Source of the DNA: Halobacteriales archaeon SW_9_67_24
GTDB lineage: Archaea > Halobacteriota > Halobacteria > Halobacteriales > Halococcaceae
Length of the DNA: 18,092 bases
NCBI GenBank assembly: GCA_003022685.1
Contig: PXSV01000109.1
Coordinates: forward strand, 10,708 to 28,799
Direction: 5' to 3'
Translations under genes and position numbers: made by a program
The notes under the pieces: generated by a model
What the model saw: the letters and a program-made list of their open reading frames with translations, nothing else
What the model was told of the DNA's origin: nothing
Databases searched by the model: none
In this document: positions 1 through 6,329 of the stretch, piece after piece
How positions within the stretch are numbered: the first letter of the stretch is position 1
Layout: the number at the start of each line of letters is the position of its first letter

Positions 1-697
1 ACGCGTCCTGGATCCGCTCGAAGACATCGGCCGCGGTGCCACTCGCCTGACCGATCTCTCGGGTCGCCGCGAGCGCGCTCGTCTCGACGCGGGCCGCGGT
101 CGCGTGGCGGTCGTCGAGCCACGACGGCGGGTCGAACGCCACGGTTCGCGTACAGCTCGCGTGGAGGCCGGCGCGCCGCGCGGTCACCGACACCAGCGCG
201 TGGGCTCCCAGTCGTGCATCGGTCGGCGTGTAGTGGCGGTACTGCTGGGCGCGCTCGGTACCACCGACCAGTACGACCGGTGCGGCGATCGACCGCTCGA
301 CGAGCGTCTCGGTGACCCGCCCGGCGACCGCCCGCTCGGTGTCCCCGGGTTCGAGCTCCCGACAGACCGACTCGACGGCCGCGGCGGTGTCGCGACCGAG
401 TTCGCGGTAGGCCGCGATGTCGGCATCGACGAGCGGCTGGCGAAGCTCGCCGGCGTCGATCGATTCGAAGCCTGCTACGTCGAAATCCGCCGGCAGTCGG
501 GGGGCCTCGATGGTGTTCGTCACGACGGTGAGTTCGTCGCCGTCGTAACCCACCGCCGCGACGCCGACCGCGGCCGTCCCGTCGACACGGGTGTCGCCGC
601 CGACGAGCCACGCGAACGTGTCCGGCCGCCCGAACCAGACCGCCGCGAGGTCGCGGTCGTCGAGTAGGGCATCGAGCCGTGCGAGTTTCGCTTCCAT
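1..697 (-). CDS. M24/creatinase-fold protein (Xaa-Pro peptidase-like), partial
   Basis: An open frame starts at the ATG at 697 and runs off the left edge (232 codons visible). Residues 1 to about 100 look like the N-terminal creatinase/prolidase domain (LVGGDTRVDGT). From about residue 100 the pita-bread catalytic domain begins, with the segment YRHYTPTDARLG (153-164) followed by a GLHASCTRTVAF strand pair (177-188). The family normally cleaves Xaa-Pro bonds with two metal ions. Where canonical members have two metal-binding Asp residues (D-x-G ... D-x-T-R), this protein has VSVTARR and ASCTRT, so the first Asp ligands seem absent; the later His and Glu ligands lie outside the window. It may therefore be a non-metallo creatinase-like hydrolase or a pseudo-enzyme. 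A TATA-like box about 29 bp upstream supports this start and a leaderless message. Family call fairly sure, activity unknown. Confidence 0.75.
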   Translation of the reverse strand, partial: MEAKLARLDALLDDRDLAAVWFGRPDTFAWLVGGDTRVDGTAAVGVAAVGYDGDELTVVTNTIEAPRLPADFDVAGFESIDAGELRQPLVDADIAAYRELGRDTAAAVESVCRELEPGDTERAVAGRVTETLVERSIAAPVVLVGGTERAQQYRHYTPTDARLGAHALVSVTARRAGLHASCTRTVAFDPPSWLDDRHATAARVETSALAATREIGQASGTAADVFERIQDA

Positions 698-720
698 GGA
701 ACCGATGGGTACAGCCACGC

Positions 721-730
721 TCGTATAGCT
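721..730 (-). promoter_or_regulatory. TATA-like box for the M24-fold gene
   Basis: On the minus strand this reads AGCTATACGA, centred about 29 bp before the ATG at 697. That spacing fits a leaderless haloarchaeal transcript. It suggests the gene is transcribed on its own rather than only by read-through from the RdfA-like gene. Confidence 0.4.
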
Positions 731-852
731 TTGGTTCGTTCCCCGAACGGCGGAGGCGATACACGGGACGGCCGAGGAACCGTCGAATCGGACAGGACGG
801 ACCGCTTCCGGTTCGTGTAACACTCCTATCGACGTCACGAGAGGCCAGTGCG

Positions 853-1503
853 TCACGACTTCGCGTCGGTCGGCTCGCACTCACAGCCCCCATCGTCGAT
901 GAGCTCCTCGACGGTCGCGTGGGTCCCGCAGTCGGTACAGGTCACTGTAACGTCGACGTAGACGTCGGGCTCGCCGAGCGCGAGCGCGCCGGACGACCGG
1001 AGCTGATCGAGGGTGTTCTCGGTGACGGCGACCGTCCGGTTCCGGAGCGCGGCGATCCGCTGGGCACCGCCCTCGGCCCGGTCGCTGTCGGTCCGCTCGG
1101 CCGACGCGCGCTCGACGCCGAGACACTCCTTCAGGTGGCGGTTGACCGTCTGGTAGGAGACGAAATCCCCCTCGACCGCCCCGACGTCGACCCCGTCGCG
1201 GTCGAGCCGGCTGTGCGCCTGGGTCCGGACCCCCTCGCTCACCTCGTCGTCCGTGAGCAGTCGGTAGGTGTTCTCGACCTCGCCGTCGAGCGGGTTCAGT
1301 CCTGCACGATCCATCGCGGCCCGGAGGATCGCGTTGTTGACGTAGTCGGCCAGCCCTCGGAGGCTGTAGCGCTCGTCCTCGCGCGTCCAGTAGTTCGGGA
1401 GGTTCCCGGCCACTCCGTCGAGGTCGTACTCCTCGATAACGCGACCGAGCTTGCACGAGGGGTCCCGATCGGCTGCCGACGACGCCGCGTCCGAGCGTGC
1501 CAT
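853..1503 (-). CDS. rdfA: Rod-determining factor RdfA-like protein
   Basis: A 216-residue protein resembling the haloarchaeal RdfA family, which is linked to the rod versus disc cell-shape decision. The conserved start is CKLGRVIEEYDLDG (residues 17-30), followed by YWTREDERYSLRGLADYVN (38-56), a predicted helical core, and FVSYQTVNRHLKECLGVE (114-131), which looks like a helix-turn-helix-type segment. The C-terminus has a likely zinc knuckle: C189-x2-C192 and C207-x-C209. The frame stays open upstream to 1620, but those extra 39 residues are Arg-rich and unlike the protein. The ATG at 1503 gives the usual length, and a weak TATA-like box (AACACTCAAA, 1531-1540) lies about 30 bp before it. 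Haloarchaea often carry several paralogues, so the symbol marks the family and not proven orthology. Confidence 0.72.
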   Translation of the reverse strand: MARSDAASSAADRDPSCKLGRVIEEYDLDGVAGNLPNYWTREDERYSLRGLADYVNNAILRAAMDRAGLNPLDGEVENTYRLLTDDEVSEGVRTQAHSRLDRDGVDVGAVEGDFVSYQTVNRHLKECLGVERASAERTDSDRAEGGAQRIAALRNRTVAVTENTLDQLRSSGALALGEPDVYVDVTVTCTDCGTHATVEELIDDGGCECEPTDAKS

Positions 1504-1567
1504 CGTGCGAGCGCTTCGGGGACGGACCCGTTTGAGTGTTGTGCCCCACCCCGCGCCGCCGATCGAG

Positions 1568-1586
1568 CGTTCCCGTGTGGGGAACG
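1568..1586. repeat. Perfect 7-bp inverted repeat upstream of the RdfA-like gene
   Basis: CGTTCCC and GGGAACG are separated by 5 bases (1568-1574 and 1580-1586). The site lies 68 bp beyond the stop of the IclR gene and 65 bp before the start of the RdfA-like gene. It could be an operator just upstream of the promoter or a small hairpin ending the iclR transcript. No T-rich tract follows, so the terminator reading is weak. Confidence 0.35.
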
Positions 1587-1653
1587 AACGTCGGCGTTCC
1601 TCCCGCGCGATCCGAGCCACGGGAGGTCGCGACAGCGGCCGACGGCCGGACGA

Positions 1654-2417
1654 TCAGCGGTAGGTGACGTTGATCGCCACGACGTTCGCGGCCTGGAGCA
1701 CGAGCTCGTGGACCTCCGTGGCGAAGCGCTCGCCGGTCAGCCGCGTTGCCGGGGCGGCCACGCTGATCGCCCCCAGCACTTCGTCGTCGCTCCCGAGGAC
1801 CGGGGCCGCGACACACCGGAGGCCCTCGACGCGCTCCCCGCCGCAGTACGCCACGCCGCGCTCGCGGATCCCGGCGAGGGTTTCGTGGAGCCGGTCGCGG
1901 TCGGTGATGGTGTTCGGCGTCGCCGCCGGGAGCCCGTGGCAGTCGAGGATCTCGCTCACCCGGTCGTCGGGAAGGTGCGCGAGGATCGCCTTTCCGAGCG
2001 CCGTGTTGTGGACCGAGCGACGCTTGCCGGTGTGGGTGTCGAGCGTGACCGCCTTCGCCCCGCGCGCACGGTAGAGATACACCCCTTGGCCGTGTTCCTC
2101 GACCATCAGGTTCGGGAGTTCGCCGGTCGCTTCGGCGAGGTCCGTGACCTCCGACCTCGCGACCGCGTAGATCTTCCGGCGCTCGCGGGCGTACTCGCCC
2201 ATCTCGAAGAAGCCCAGCCCGACCTCGTAGGAGTCGCCGTCCGTGGTCACGTAGTCGTGGCGACGGAGGGTCGTGAGGTGGTCGTGAACGGTGTTTTCGA
2301 CAGCGAGAGGTGGGTCGCCAGCTCCGTCACCCCCGCCCCGTCAAGCTCCTTCAGCGCCGCCACGATCCGGATGGTGTTCTCGGTCGTCCGGAGCGGCGGC
2401 GTCGACGTCCGTTCCAT
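1654..2417 (-). pseudogene. IclR family transcriptional regulator, frameshifted
   Basis: Two overlapping frames together make one IclR regulator. The upstream part (from ATG 2417) encodes TTENTIRIVAALKELDGAG and the winged-helix segment VTELATHLSLSK. It then runs out of frame and stops near 2251. The rest, from VHDHLTTLRRHDYVTTDG, continues in another frame to the stop at 1654 and contains the whole effector-binding domain (for example HNTALGKAILAHLP and GVAYCGGERVEGLRCVAAPV). IclR proteins have SKST at this point; the DNA shows AAAACACC where AAAAGCACC is expected, so one base is missing near 2293-2294 beside a run of four T on the plus strand. Restoring it gives 254 residues, normal for the family. 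The defect truncates the DNA-binding domain unless it is a sequencing error. It lies 197 bp downstream of the hydroxyproline dehydratase gene, the likely target of such a regulator. Confidence 0.85.
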
Positions 2418-2441
2418 GGTCGTGTCGGTTGTCGCTCGGTT

Positions 2442-2450
2442 CGTAAGTAG
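2442..2450 (-). promoter_or_regulatory. TATA-like box for the IclR gene
   Basis: On the minus strand this reads CTACTTACG, centred 29 bp before the ATG at 2417. This supports that start and a leaderless message. The broken regulator therefore still has its promoter. Confidence 0.4.
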
Positions 2451-2578
2451 GTTGTTCCTGGCGGCAGAACGTCGAGAGAGTCGCTCCACGAGTCGTGTAT
2501 ACTATCGAACGGAGGGACGCGAATATCGACCAGTCGAAGACGCCGGACAGCAACTGGATGTTCCACCGTCGTTTCCGA

Positions 2579-2590
2579 GACAGTTCTGTC
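2579..2590. repeat. Short palindrome GACAG-TT-CTGTC between the dehydratase and iclR
   Basis: A 5-bp perfect inverted repeat with a 2-base centre, 25 bp past the stop of the dehydratase gene and followed by another CGACAG. It could be a hairpin at the end of the dehydratase transcript or a regulator site. Such short palindromes also arise by chance. Confidence 0.2.
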
Positions 2591-2614
2591 CGACAGTATG
2601 ACCGGAACGGACCC

Positions 2615-3643
2615 TTATCGGAGCACGAACCCCTCGTCGAACGGGTCAGCCGGATCGACGACGAACCGGTGGCGGCCGGTGACGTGCGCGGAACCCGCTA
2701 TCCGTGGTCGAACCGCGTCGTGCCCGCCGAAATCGGTGGTCTCCTCGTACGAGCCCGCGAACGTCGAGCCGACGATGCTCTCGACCACGAACCGTTCGCC
2801 CCTGTCGAGCTCGCCGGCCGCTGCGCGGAGCGCGATCCGGCCGCTGACGCCGGTCCCTGTGGGACACCGATCGACCTCGCCGTCGGCGAACACGCAGACG
2901 TTCCGGCTGTCGGCGTCGGCGTGGGCGTCGCCCGTCAGGATCGTGCCGTAGAGAAACCCGAGGTCGTCCTCGTGGGGATGCTCGATCTCGACGGCGTCGT
3001 CGACCGCGCGCGTGACCGCCGTCCCGACCTCGATCAGGTCCCGGAACTCGGCCGGCGTGAGACCGATGTCGAACTGGGCGGCGTCGCAGTACGCGTAGAA
3101 CGCGCCGCCGAACGCGACGTCGAACTCGATCGTTCCCCACTCCGGAACGATCACGGTCTCGTTCCTGGCGACGACGAACGACGGCACGTTCGTGAACTCG
3201 ACCGCGCCGACCCGGTCGCCGTCGCGCTCGATCTCGGCGACCACGAGCCCGGCCGGCGTGTCGATCGCGATCTCGCTTTCGACGTCCGGGAGGTACTCGG
3301 TCTCGGCGGCGATCGTGGCGAGCGCGACGATCCCGTGGCCGCACATCGTGCTGTACCCCTCGTTGTGCATGAACAGCACGCCGAGGTCCGCGCGCTCGGT
3401 ATCCGGTGTGGTCGGGATCGCGCCGTACATGTCGGCGTGCCCGCGGGGCTCCCAGATCAGCGCCTTGCGGTACGCGTCCAGTTCGCGTTCCACGTACCGG
3501 CGCTTTTCGAGAAGCGTGTCGCCGGCGAGCGGCGGCAGCCCGTCGAGCACGACCCGCAGCGGCTCCCCGCCGGTGTGCGTATCGATCGTTTCGATCGTCG
3601 TCCAGTCGGCCGGGGGACGCCACCCCACACCGTCCGTCGTCAT
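2615..3643 (-). CDS. Proline racemase family; probable trans-3-hydroxy-L-proline dehydratase
   Basis: 342 residues, the normal family length. The fold signature IDTHTGGEPLRVV (20-32) and the first catalytic site MCGHG (100-104, Cys101) are intact. At the second site proline racemases and 4-hydroxyproline epimerases have SPCGTG; here it is CPTGTG (260-265), so Thr262 stands where the second catalytic Cys should be. A Cys/Thr pair is the known mark of trans-3-hydroxy-L-proline dehydratases (human L3HYPDH type), which form pyrroline-2-carboxylate. Racemase activity, which needs both Cys residues, is therefore unlikely. The ATG at 3643 was chosen because upstream sequence in frame is Arg/Cys-rich and unlike the family. 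A strong TATA box at 3721-3728 would give a leader of about 50 nt. The IclR gene follows on the same strand and an FAD amino acid oxidoreductase diverges from it, fitting imino acid catabolism. Confidence 0.87.
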   Translation of the reverse strand: MTTDGVGWRPPADWTTIETIDTHTGGEPLRVVLDGLPPLAGDTLLEKRRYVERELDAYRKALIWEPRGHADMYGAIPTTPDTERADLGVLFMHNEGYSTMCGHGIVALATIAAETEYLPDVESEIAIDTPAGLVVAEIERDGDRVGAVEFTNVPSFVVARNETVIVPEWGTIEFDVAFGGAFYAYCDAAQFDIGLTPAEFRDLIEVGTAVTRAVDDAVEIEHPHEDDLGFLYGTILTGDAHADADSRNVCVFADGEVDRCPTGTGVSGRIALRAAAGELDRGERFVVESIVGSTFAGSYEETTDFGGHDAVRPRIAGSAHVTGRHRFVVDPADPFDEGFVLR

Positions 3644-3720
3644 GGTTCGCTCGCACTCGCACCGCGCTCGGCTGTGTCGATCCGTGCGTGTGCCATGCCC
3701 GCCGCGTACTCGACGCCGGA

Positions 3721-3728
3721 GTATATAT
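3721..3728 (-). promoter_or_regulatory. Strong TATA box in the divergent dehydratase/oxidoreductase region
   Basis: GTATATAT is the most TATA-like sequence in this 181-bp divergent gap. For the minus-strand dehydratase (ATG 3643) it would place the transcript start near 3697 with a leader of about 50 nt. It is too far (about 100 bp) from the plus-strand oxidoreductase to be its leaderless promoter. Confidence 0.45.
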
Positions 3729-3793
3729 CTGTCCGCGGCAGGGCCAGCCGACCACGATCGAGACGGCGGGAGCCGACGGCACGGCGACCACAC

Positions 3794-3801
3794 GAGTTAT
3801 G
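3794..3801 (+). promoter_or_regulatory. TATA-like box for the FAD oxidoreductase gene
   Basis: GAGTTATG lies about 27 bp before the ATG at 3825, the spacing of a leaderless haloarchaeal promoter. Confidence 0.35.
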
Positions 3802-3824
3802 TGCGCCGGTGAGCAACGGCGACC

Positions 3825-4982
3825 ATGCGGGTGAGTGTCATCGGTGGCGGGATCGTCGGGTTGGCCGCCGCTCACTACCTCGGTCGGCGCGGCGTCGACG
3901 TGGTCGTCGTCGAGAAGTCCACCATCGGCTCGGGCAGCACCGACCGGGCGAACGGCGGCATCCGCGCCCAGTTCTCCTCGCCGGTGAGCGCCCACCTCTC
4001 CCAGGAGAGCATCGCGGTCTGGGAGCGCTTCGGGGAGCTGTTCGGGACCGGAATCGGCTACCGCCGGCCCGGCTATCTCTTCCTCGCGCGGCGGGAATCG
4101 ACCGCGGAACGCTTCCGTGAGAACGTCCGCCAGCAGAACCGCCTCGGCGTCGGCAGCGAGTTCCTGACGCCCGCGGAAGCCGAGGATCGGTGTCCAGAAC
4201 TCAGAACCGAGGCGTTCCGGGGAGCGACGTACCGTGCGGCCGACGGGTTCGCCGACCCCCACCTCGCGCTCCAGGGCTTTTCGGCCGCGGCGACCGAGGC
4301 GGGCGCGGCGATCCGAACCGGGGTCACGGTGACCGACGTGCTCCAGGCGGGAGCCGGCGACCGCGTGACCGGCGTCCGCACCGACGAGGGGACGATCGAG
4401 TCGGACTACGTAGTGAACGCGGCGGGCGCGTGGGCGGGGCGGATCGGCGAGATGGCGGGGCTCGATCTCCCGATCGTCCCGCGCCGCCGACAGCTCATGG
4501 TCGCCGCTCCCGAGATCCCGATCGACTCCTCGATACCGTTCACGATCGACCACGACCGGGGCGTTCACTTCCGCCCCGAGCGCGACGGCAACGCCGTCGT
4601 CGGCGGCCACTTCGCCGACGCCGACCCCGCGATGGACCCCGACGACTACCGGAAGAAGATGGATCTCGACTGGGCCGCAGAAACCATCGAGGCGGCCGCC
4701 GACTGTGCGAACTACTTCGGCCCCGATTCGCGGGTCGAACGGGGCTGGGCAGGGCTCTACGCGGTGACGCCCGACCACCATCCGATAATCGGGGAGACGC
4801 TCCCGGGGTTCGTGACCGCGGCGGGATTCTCGGGCCACGGGTTCATGCAGGCCCCCGCGACCGGCAAGCTCGTCGCGGAGCTGATCGACGAGGGCGAGCC
4901 GTCGCTGGTCGACGTCTCGTCGCTGGGGGCCGATCGGTTCGACCGCGGCGCGCACCTCGAAGAGGGGACCGTCATCGATTGA
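3825..4982 (+). CDS. FAD-dependent amino/imino acid oxidoreductase (DAO family, sarcosine oxidase beta-like)
   Basis: 385 residues. The N-terminus carries the dinucleotide-binding fold with GGGIVG (7-12) and the acidic end of the second strand, VVVVEK (26-31). A STDRANGGIRAQFS segment (38-51) follows, typical of proline and D-hydroxyproline dehydrogenase beta chains, glycine oxidases and sarcosine oxidase beta chains. Near the C-terminus PDHHPIIGETLPG (316-328) and AAGFSGHGFMQAPATGKL (332-349) form the second FAD-contacting motif of the same group. Such enzymes oxidise a secondary or alpha amino acid to the imine, passing electrons to oxygen or the respiratory chain. The divergent hydroxyproline dehydratase makes a proline- or hydroxyproline-type substrate attractive, but no alpha or gamma partner subunit is present, so a monomeric oxidase is equally possible. 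It probably leads a plus-strand run with the SDR 54 bp downstream. Confidence 0.85.
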   Translation: MRVSVIGGGIVGLAAAHYLGRRGVDVVVVEKSTIGSGSTDRANGGIRAQFSSPVSAHLSQESIAVWERFGELFGTGIGYRRPGYLFLARRESTAERFRENVRQQNRLGVGSEFLTPAEAEDRCPELRTEAFRGATYRAADGFADPHLALQGFSAAATEAGAAIRTGVTVTDVLQAGAGDRVTGVRTDEGTIESDYVVNAAGAWAGRIGEMAGLDLPIVPRRRQLMVAAPEIPIDSSIPFTIDHDRGVHFRPERDGNAVVGGHFADADPAMDPDDYRKKMDLDWAAETIEAAADCANYFGPDSRVERGWAGLYAVTPDHHPIIGETLPGFVTAAGFSGHGFMQAPATGKLVAELIDEGEPSLVDVSSLGADRFDRGAHLEEGTVID

Positions 4983-5036
4983 ATCGTCGCGCTCAGGGGA
5001 ACGACTAAGTGACGCGCGACCCCGGTTGGGATCGCT

Positions 5037-5825
5037 ATGAGCCTCGACGTGGCGGACGACGTGGCGCTGGTGACGGCATCGAGCAGCGGCCTCGGCCGGG
5101 CCTCGGCGGCGGTGCTCGCCGAGGAGAACGCGAACGTGGTGCTCAACGGTCGGGACGAGGACCGACTCGACGAGGCCGTCGCGGAGCTCGACGCGCTCGG
5201 CGACGGGAGCGTCGTCGGGGTCGCTGGCGATCTCACCCAGCGGGAGGACATCGAGGCGCTCGTCACCGCGACCGTCGAGGAGTTCGGGGGGCTCGATCAC
5301 CTCGTGACGAGCGCCGGCGGGCCCCCGAGCGGCCCGTTCATGGGGACCGACGACGAGGACTGGTATCACGCGTTCGACCTCCTCGTGATGAGCGTGGTTC
5401 GATTGGTCCGCGAGGCCGCCCCCCACCTCCAGGACGGCGGCGGGACGATCGTGAACATCACCTCCAGAAGCGTCAAGGAGGCGATCGACTCGCTGGTGCT
5501 CTCGAACGCGGTCCGAATGAGCGTCGTCGGGCTCGAAAAGACCCTCTCGCAGGAGCTCGCTCCCGAGGTGCGCGCGAACGCGGTGTTGCCCGGCCCCCAC
5601 GAGACGAGTCGGATCGAGGAGCTCGTCGAGCAGTCGGTCGAACGTGGCGAGTACGACTCCTACGAGGAGGGTCTCGCCGCACGCGCCGAGGGGATCCCGC
5701 TCGAACGCATCGGCGACCCCCGGGAGCTCGGCGAGGTCGTCGCCTTCCTCTGTTCGCCCCGGTCGAGCTACCTCAATGGCGTCGCGATCCCGGTCGACGG
5801 CGGCGCGGGAGCCGCGAACCTCTGA
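5037..5825 (+). CDS. Atypical short-chain dehydrogenase/reductase
   Basis: 262 residues with a full Rossmann fold. TASSSGLG (13-20) is the cofactor motif, slightly off the usual TGxxxGxG because Ala replaces the first Gly. SAGG (92-95) replaces NNAG, NITS (140-143) supplies the catalytic Ser143, and IPVDGGAG (251-258) closes the fold. At the position of the catalytic YxxxK, 13 residues after Ser143, the protein has Ser156-x3-Arg160 (LSNAVRMSVVGLEKTL). A BKR-like SDR subgroup that lacks a perfect NAD motif and catalytic tetrad is known in bacteria and archaea, and this protein fits it. Its reaction cannot be given from sequence. It follows the FAD oxidoreductase by 54 bp and has a possible TATA-like ACTAAGTG at 5004-5011, so it may be both co-transcribed and separately started. 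Confidence 0.85.
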   Translation: MSLDVADDVALVTASSSGLGRASAAVLAEENANVVLNGRDEDRLDEAVAELDALGDGSVVGVAGDLTQREDIEALVTATVEEFGGLDHLVTSAGGPPSGPFMGTDDEDWYHAFDLLVMSVVRLVREAAPHLQDGGGTIVNITSRSVKEAIDSLVLSNAVRMSVVGLEKTLSQELAPEVRANAVLPGPHETSRIEELVEQSVERGEYDSYEEGLAARAEGIPLERIGDPRELGEVVAFLCSPRSSYLNGVAIPVDGGAGAANL

Positions 5826-5890
5826 TCGACGGTCGGCGATCGTGGCCCGCGAGGGCGCTCGCCCGTCGGAACGCGTCGCTGAGCCGCCAC

Positions 5891-5900
5891 AATCTTCAAA
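5891..5900 (+). promoter_or_regulatory. TATA-like box for the cupin gene
   Basis: AATCTTCAAA ends 18 bp before the ATG at 5918 and 30 bp before the alternative ATG at 5930. The spacing slightly favours transcription starting near the first of the two ATGs. Confidence 0.35.
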
Positions 5901-5917
5901 GGCGACGGGTTCGTTGC

Positions 5918-6277
5918 ATGGGACAGTTCATGAGGAACGTCGATTTCGCCGCGGCGGAAACCTATGAGCCGGACGAGGGCTGGCGTCGGGTCTCGCTCGC
6001 CGGCAGCGATCGATTCACCTTCGAGTGGTTCGAGAAGCCGCCGGGTCACTCCTCGCCGATGCACGACCACGAGAACGAGCAGGTGTGTGTCGTGCTGGAG
6101 GGCGAACTCACCGTCCACACCGAGGACGACGCGGCGACGCTCGAACGGTTCGATTCGGTCCACCTCGAAGCGTGGGAGTCCCACCGGGTCGCGAACACCG
6201 GCGACGAGCGCGCGGTCGCCATCGACGTCTTTGCACCTGGTCGCGGCTTCGACTTCTGGACCGACCGCGAGGAGTGA
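5918..6277 (+). CDS. Small single-domain cupin protein
   Basis: 119 residues forming one cupin_2 barrel. The first cupin motif is PPGHSSPMHDHENEQVCVVLEGEL (41-64 region), with likely metal ligands His49, His51 and Gln55; the second motif supplies His89 (AWESHRV). Gln instead of the usual Glu as third ligand is tolerated in many cupins. Such small proteins serve as isomerases, dioxygenases or ligand sensors, and the sequence alone does not tell which. The longer coding frame upstream overlaps the SDR in another frame and is not protein-like, so the start is ATG 5918 or ATG 5930 (residue 5). It lies 92 bp after the SDR with its own TATA-like box and is convergent with the aminotransferase. Confidence 0.8.
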   Translation: MGQFMRNVDFAAAETYEPDEGWRRVSLAGSDRFTFEWFEKPPGHSSPMHDHENEQVCVVLEGELTVHTEDDAATLERFDSVHLEAWESHRVANTGDERAVAIDVFAPGRGFDFWTDREE

Positions 6278-6278
6278 T

Positions 6279-6309
6279 CGGCCCCGACGGCGAATCGCAC
6301 TTGGGGCCG
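6279..6309. terminator. Hairpin between convergent genes
   Basis: CGGCCCC (6279-6285) pairs perfectly with GGGGCCG (6303-6309) around a 17-base loop, beginning 2 bases after the cupin stop and ending 21 bases short of the aminotransferase stop. A symmetric GC stem in a convergent gap may end or protect both transcripts. There is no T-tract on either side, so it is not a typical archaeal terminator. Confidence 0.3.
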
Positions 6310-6329
6310 TCTCGATCGGGGTGTTCGCG

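Noticed and set aside
1504..1620. Longer N-terminus for the RdfA-like protein starting at 1620
   Set aside because: The added 39 residues are Arg-rich, and the promoter-like box and the palindrome would fall inside the gene.
679..2601. 640-codon plus-strand open frame
   Set aside because: It lies antisense to the RdfA-like and IclR genes, is Arg/Val/Asp repetitive with no family motif, and is the mirror frame expected in GC-rich coding DNA.
2646..5600. 984-codon minus-strand open frame
   Set aside because: It crosses the dehydratase in another frame and is antisense to the oxidoreductase and SDR; low-complexity Arg/Gly composition and no motifs.
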